Part shown: positions 60,048 to 64,000 of the stretch, piece after piece
Numbering within the stretch: position 1 is the stretch's first letter
How the letters are laid out: every line of letters starts with the position of its first letter
Source of the DNA: DATEAV01 sp964575425
GTDB lineage: Bacteria; Chloroflexota; Anaerolineae; Anaerolineales; E44-bin32
NCBI GenBank assembly: GCA_964575425.1
Contig: CAZNRD010000007.1
Location: 44,052 to 108,051, forward strand
DNA: 64,000 nt
Direction: 5' to 3'
Position numbers and translations under genes: made by a program
Notes under the pieces: generated by a model
The model's input: only the letters and a program-made list of their open reading frames with translations
Told to the model about the DNA's origin: nothing
Databases searched by the model: none

Positions 60048-61565
60048 ATGAAACTCTCTCCCAAGGCCTTCTGGATTCGGACAGGCGGCGGGATCGCCCT
60101 CGCGGCCGCCAGCGCCATCCTGCTCACGCTGTCGTTTCCTCCCTACGGCCTTTGGCTGCTCATCTGGATCGGCTTTGCCCCCATGCTCGTGGCGCAGTTC
60201 CGCGTCCTGCCGCCCAACCTCTCCAGCCTGGCCTCTGCCATCGCCATCGGCGGCTGGCTCGGAGGCTACATCCTCCCCATCTTCGCCGGCACCGGCCTGC
60301 CGATCACCTGGCTGCCGCTGATCATCGCCGTCATCACGTTCTTCACCGACAAGGGCATGCGTGCCTTCCACGAGCGCACCGGCTATCGCTGGTTTGTGCC
60401 CTACGGCGCTCTGAACTGGGTTGGCTTTGAGATGATCCGCGGGTTCATCCCGATCATGGGCACGTGGGGTTTTGTTGCCAACACGCTCCACGGCCAGCCC
60501 TGGTTGATCCAGCCGGTGAGCATCTTCAGCATCTTCGGCCTCGGCCTGCTGATCATGTTCGTCAACTATGCGGTTGGATTGGGCGTGCTGCACCTGTTTG
60601 ACAGGCGCTGGAAACTCGACGCGGAGGTCCCGCCTCTTGCCGGCCGCTCCGTGCGCAACTGGAGTCTCAGGGTGCTGGCTGCCCTGGTTGCGTGGTGTGG
60701 CCTCAGCCTGGCGCTCTTTCGCTCCCCGCCAACCGCCACGGTCCGCGTCGCCGCGCTGCACTATGACGCAGGAATCCCCTGGGAGGGAGTGGAGAGGTTC
60801 ATGCAGTTGACGCGGGAGGCGGCTGAGCAGGGCGCTCAGGTCATCGTGTGGCCGGAGATGGCCATCCAGGGTGACCCGCAGGTGGTCAACACAGCAGACT
60901 TCCGTCGGTTGGCGACGGAAACAGACGCCTATCTTGCGCTTGGCTACTTCGTCCCGGTCGGCGAACGCGTCTGGCGCAACGAGGCGACGCTCCTCGCCCC
61001 GAGCGGCGACTTCCTCGGCGTGTACGGCAAGGACCATCCGGTGACCTTCGCTGGGGAAAGCAGCCCCACGCGCGGCACGTACCCTGTCTACGAGACGCCG
61101 CTGGGTCGCATGGCAACCATCATTTGCTACGATATGGACTTCACAAACACGGCTCGCCGAATCACGCGCAACGGTGCGCAGCTGATCCTGGTCCCTTCGC
61201 ACGATTGGCCGGAGATCGCGACCAAGCACTACACCCATCTGGTCTTCCGCGCCGTCGAGAACCGCGTCCCCACGGTGAAGGCAGACAACAGCGGAAACGA
61301 TTCGGTGATCGTCGATGCCTACGGCCGCATCCTCGCCAGTGCGATCACGCCGGGAGGCGACAAGATGGGGCAGGTCGTCCTCGCCGACGTCCCCCTGGGC
61401 ACCGGGGATTCGCTCGCCGTACGTCTGGGAGACTGGACCGGCTGGATTGCCCTGTCCGGAATGGCCTTCTTCCTTATATACGATCCCTTGACGAGCGCGA
61501 GAGAAAAGCGCAAGCAGGCTCAAGCCCGTAAGCGGCCAGCTGGGCTTCCTGGTCTAGAAAACTGA
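60048..61565 (+). CDS. Apolipoprotein N-acyltransferase-like membrane nitrilase
   Basis: A 505-residue protein with about seven membrane helices in residues 10-225, then a carbon-nitrogen hydrolase domain with the triad E270 (VIVWPEMAI), K328 (VYGKDHPV) and C360 (IICYDMDF), and a last helix near 475-490. This is the layout of Lnt, which adds the third acyl chain to lipoproteins, although Lnt-like proteins of Gram-positive-type bacteria vary in function. The catalytic residues are all present. The C-terminus ends in a basic tail (KRKQAQARKR). The lipoprotein at 38393 would be a possible substrate. Confidence 0.82.
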   Translation: MKLSPKAFWIRTGGGIALAAASAILLTLSFPPYGLWLLIWIGFAPMLVAQFRVLPPNLSSLASAIAIGGWLGGYILPIFAGTGLPITWLPLIIAVITFFTDKGMRAFHERTGYRWFVPYGALNWVGFEMIRGFIPIMGTWGFVANTLHGQPWLIQPVSIFSIFGLGLLIMFVNYAVGLGVLHLFDRRWKLDAEVPPLAGRSVRNWSLRVLAALVAWCGLSLALFRSPPTATVRVAALHYDAGIPWEGVERFMQLTREAAEQGAQVIVWPEMAIQGDPQVVNTADFRRLATETDAYLALGYFVPVGERVWRNEATLLAPSGDFLGVYGKDHPVTFAGESSPTRGTYPVYETPLGRMATIICYDMDFTNTARRITRNGAQLILVPSHDWPEIATKHYTHLVFRAVENRVPTVKADNSGNDSVIVDAYGRILASAITPGGDKMGQVVLADVPLGTGDSLAVRLGDWTGWIALSGMAFFLIYDPLTSAREKRKQAQARKRPAGLPGLEN

Positions 61566-61725
61566 TGGCGCATCGGTCCTTGCGCCTGGCTGACTCACGT
61601 CCGAACGGGCCGCCCTTCCCGCGGTGCCCTCTTGCGCAATTCTGATAGAGCGAGGCCAGAATAGCGGGTAGGTAGGCACTGAGAAGGGATAGTCTGTCAG
61701 AAACCTGGCGAGGAGATGCAGCCCG

Positions 61726-62826
61726 ATGAGAGGGTCCTGGAAGCTTGGTCGCGTGGCCGGAATCGACGTCTACATGCACGCCACCTTCCTTCTATTGATT
61801 GGATGGGTGGCGTTGAGTTACTGGTTGACGGCGAGAACGCTGAGCGCCGTCCTTGGCGGCGTCGGCTTCATCCTGGCGCTCTTTGCCTGCGTGGTGCTGC
61901 ATGAATTCGGTCACGCGCTCACGGCGAGGCGCTACGGCATCCGCACGCGCGATGTCACGCTGCTGCCGATCGGCGGGGTGGCCAGGCTCGAACGCATGCC
62001 CGACGTGCCGATTCGTGAGTTGTGGGTGGCGCTGGCAGGGCCAGCGGTCAATGTTGTCATCGCTGGCATCCTCTTCCTCGCGTTGTGGTCCGTCGGCGCG
62101 TTGGATAGCCTATCGGGCCTGGACCCCGCTCAGGGGTCCTTCTGGGGACGTCTGTTGACCATCAATCTGACCCTGGCGGCGTTCAACATGATCCCGGCGT
62201 TTCCGATGGACGGCGGGCGCGTGCTTCGCGCGCTGCTGGCCACCCGTTTGGAGTACACGCGCGCCACGCAGTGGGCCGCCAGCCTGGGCCAGGCCATCGC
62301 CTTCTTCTTCGGCCTGATCGGGCTTTTCACCAACCCGTTCCTGGTGTTCATCGCGCTGTTCGTGTGGATAGGCGCCGGTCAAGAAGCGAGCATGGTGCAG
62401 ATGAAGGCGGCTTTGGGCGGCATCCCCGTCAGCCGGGCGATGGTGACCCAGTTCGAGACGCTTTCCCCGAGCGATCCCATCCACCGGGCGGTGCAGTTGA
62501 TCCTCTCCGGAACCCAGCAGGACTTCCCGGTCCTTGAGGACGCTCGCGTGGTGGGCGTCCTCACCCGATCCGGCCTGCTGACGGCGCTGGCTCAGGGACG
62601 GCAGAGCGACCTGGTGCGGAATGTGATGCAGCGCGACTTCGAGGTGGTCGAGCCGGGGACGATGCTCGAACCGGCCTCGGCCCAACTGCAGGCATGCAAC
62701 TGCCACACCCTGCCGGTGGTGCGCGGCGGCGCCCTCATCGGTCTGCTGACGATGGAGAACCTAGGTGAGTTCTTGATGATTCGGTCTGCCCTTGACAAGG
62801 CCCGCCAGCAGGTCAGGCTGGCCTAG
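61726..62826 (+). CDS. Site-2 protease (M50) with CBS domains
   Basis: A 366-residue intramembrane metalloprotease. The zinc motif HEFGH lies at 59-63 within the second helix region, and the third ligand is in AFPMDGGRVLRALLA (the conserved NPxPxDGG site here reads NMIPAFPMDGG). About five helices reach to residue 222. Residues 235-355 hold two CBS domains (MVTQFETLSPSDPIHRAVQL; MQRDFEVVEPGTMLEPASA) that may gate activity by nucleotide binding. The ATG follows GAGGAG at 11 bases. Such enzymes cleave membrane regulators such as anti-sigma factors; no obvious substrate is nearby. Confidence 0.9.
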   Translation: MRGSWKLGRVAGIDVYMHATFLLLIGWVALSYWLTARTLSAVLGGVGFILALFACVVLHEFGHALTARRYGIRTRDVTLLPIGGVARLERMPDVPIRELWVALAGPAVNVVIAGILFLALWSVGALDSLSGLDPAQGSFWGRLLTINLTLAAFNMIPAFPMDGGRVLRALLATRLEYTRATQWAASLGQAIAFFFGLIGLFTNPFLVFIALFVWIGAGQEASMVQMKAALGGIPVSRAMVTQFETLSPSDPIHRAVQLILSGTQQDFPVLEDARVVGVLTRSGLLTALAQGRQSDLVRNVMQRDFEVVEPGTMLEPASAQLQACNCHTLPVVRGGALIGLLTMENLGEFLMIRSALDKARQQVRLA

Positions 62827-62839
62827 GCTGCACGGCACA

Positions 62840-62866
62840 CCCGACAAACCCCCGTTCGGGGTCGGG
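62840..62866. terminator. Hairpin between convergent genes
   Basis: CCCGA and CCCC on the left pair with GGGG and TCGGG on the right, with a four-base bulge and a CGTTC loop. It sits in the 73-base gap between the protease gene and the convergent VIT1-like gene, where a two-way terminator is expected. Confidence 0.4.
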
Positions 62867-62899
62867 CCAGTCTTCGTAATCGGCGTTGGGCCGATAACG

Positions 62900-63772
62900 C
62901 TAGACCTCAATCCCCAGCACGGTCCGCACGAGGTAACCGAAGAGGAAGCTGAGCAGAGCGACTCCCAGGCTCAGCCCGGCCATCTCCAGGAAGCGTCGGC
63001 GGAAAGGCTCGTCCTTGGCGACGGAGATGTAGAAGTTGAAGCCGGCGATAATCAGGACTGCGACCAGCAGGGCCAGGGCCAGGCACAGGAAGTAGTTGCC
63101 GACCAGTAGGTACGGCAGGATCAGCAGGGCAACGGTCAGGATGTAGGCGAGGCCGGTGTAGATGGAGGCGCGCAAGGGGTTGCGGCCCGTCGCCTCCGAG
63201 CGGGTGGAGAGATACTCCGAAGCCGCCATCGACATGGCCGCCGCCACACCCGTGATCAGACCTGCCATGGCGATCAGCCGGGTGTTCTGCAGGGCCAGCG
63301 TCAGCCCGGCCAGCGCCCCGGTGAGTTCCACCAGGGCGTCGTTCAGTCCGAGCACGATCGAGCCAGCGTAGCGCAGCCGCTCCTCGTCGAGCAGCTTGAG
63401 CAGAGCCTGTTCGTGAATCTCCTCTTCCTTGATGAGCTGCTCGGCGATCTTCACTTCGCCCGCCACCTGGCCATAGCCTTCCTGAGCGTCTCCCTCGCCC
63501 CGCTCCATCAGCTTCAGGCCGAAGGTGTAGCCGAGCAGGCGGCTGACCAAGACGTAGAAGAAAACCAGGAGGCGCCTTGGTTGGACTTCCTGCTGCGTCA
63601 GTCTCTTCCATTCCTCATAGTGGCGCAGCTCGTCGGCGGCGATGCGCTCCAGCAGGGAGCGGTTCTCCTTCTCGGGCACAAAGGCGGCCAGGCGATTGTA
63701 GATGTGGTGTTCAGTGATCTCGGTTTCCTGGAAACCGAGGATCTTACGCCGGGTGTCAGGTGAGAGTTCCAT
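62900..63772 (-). CDS. Ferritin-like/VIT1-family membrane protein
   Basis: A 290-residue protein. Residues 10-145 form a ferritin-like four-helix domain with paired carboxylate/His helices (ETEITEHHIYNRLA, DELRHYEEWKRL, KIAEQLIKEEEIHEQALLKLL). Residues 155-290 are the five-helix CCC1/VIT1 part (GLNDALVELTGALAGLT, AAAMSMAASEYLSTRSE). In plants and fungi VIT1/CCC1 moves iron or manganese; the bacterial membrane-bound ferritin fusions are iron exporters or sinks. ATG 63772 with CGAGG upstream was chosen; the open frame extends 25 codons further without family similarity. Confidence 0.85.
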   Translation of the reverse strand: MELSPDTRRKILGFQETEITEHHIYNRLAAFVPEKENRSLLERIAADELRHYEEWKRLTQQEVQPRRLLVFFYVLVSRLLGYTFGLKLMERGEGDAQEGYGQVAGEVKIAEQLIKEEEIHEQALLKLLDEERLRYAGSIVLGLNDALVELTGALAGLTLALQNTRLIAMAGLITGVAAAMSMAASEYLSTRSEATGRNPLRASIYTGLAYILTVALLILPYLLVGNYFLCLALALLVAVLIIAGFNFYISVAKDEPFRRRFLEMAGLSLGVALLSFLFGYLVRTVLGIEV

Positions 63773-63944
63773 GCTTGTGCCCTCGTCTGTTGGGAGTGCC
63801 GTGCGGCAGACAGCCCATCCCAATCTTACCGCGACCGGACGGTACACGAGACCCGGGGCCTGGTGTGCCAGGCCCGAGGCTGTTGAAAAGCCCCACGGAT
63901 CTCGGCCATCGCACGGAGACCCTCACTCTCCCCCACCCCTTACC

Positions 63945-64000
63945 CCTCCCCCTGGGCGCCAATGGGCCCCACGCCCCATCGCTCCGAGCCCAGGGGGAGG
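63945..64000. repeat. Inverted repeat at the right end
   Basis: CCTCCCCCTGGGC at 63945-63957 is the exact reverse complement of the last 13 bases (63988-64000). It lies in a C-rich stretch without a gene (63773-64000) and may continue past the window. Similar C-rich palindromes at 5246 and 12409 differ in sequence. Confidence 0.5.

Overview
The window is a GC-rich bacterial chromosome segment with no rRNA, tRNA, CRISPR array or transposase that I can see. The gene set (GlmL-type ATPase without glutamate mutase, bacterial HerA-NurA, an Lnt-like acyltransferase, an XPB-N/helicase-associated orphan, tungsto-aldehyde oxidoreductases, a non-pyrrolysine MttB homologue) best fits an anaerobic Chloroflexota lineage of the Anaerolineae kind. 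That placement is an inference from gene content and not from a marker gene.

Region 1 (1-25.3 kb, all + strand) is an amine and amino-acid catabolism island: an Lrp/AsnC regulator, two paralogous sodium:solute symporters, an APC permease, a saccharopine-dehydrogenase-like oxidoreductase, a phosphoesterase/nucleotidyltransferase pair, then patA, ptcA and aguA (agmatine to N-carbamoylputrescine to putrescine to 4-aminobutanal), three further class III aminotransferases, a CoA-acylating aldehyde dehydrogenase, a corrinoid protein with an MttB-family methyltransferase, two aldehyde:ferredoxin oxidoreductase (AOR) homologues and two MoaD/ThiS-like proteins, one of which is read in frame into an aldehyde dehydrogenase remnant. 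The logic is uptake, deimination/carbamoyl transfer or demethylation, transamination to aldehydes, and oxidation of the aldehydes either to acyl-CoA or through ferredoxin.

Region 2 (25.3-42.6 kb) is housekeeping: a SCO1664 / DUF3090 / histidine-phosphatase triad coupled to rarA, an MFS transporter, a CBS-ACT protein, an ATP-grasp ligase with a GNAT partner, a lipid-kinase-like protein preceded by a possible leader peptide, an orphan helicase-associated protein, a CheY-like regulator with uvrC, a solute-binding lipoprotein, glycerate 2-kinase and a phosphohexomutase.

Region 3 (42.6-48.1 kb, - strand) is a three-gene signalling operon: a short P-loop/winged-helix protein, a roughly 1300-residue multi-GAF histidine kinase and a receiver-histidine kinase hybrid.

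Region 4 (48.2-56.1 kb, - strand) is the most unusual part. Eight tightly packed genes encode a small helical protein, three membrane proteins, a zinc-ribbon membrane protein with nine Trp-Leu-type repeats in a disordered linker, an orphan GlmL-family ASKHA ATPase, a beta-rich/lipoyl-like protein and a double-anchored protein ending in an LPATG sorting signal. Divergently, region 5 (56.3-59.8 kb) encodes NurA, a free-standing HAS-barrel-like protein and HerA, a DNA-end-processing module.

Region 6 (60-64 kb) carries an Lnt-like acyltransferase/nitrilase, a site-2 protease with CBS domains and a ferritin-like/VIT1 membrane protein. Several genes have a -10 element only 8-12 bases from the start codon, which suggests leaderless transcription.
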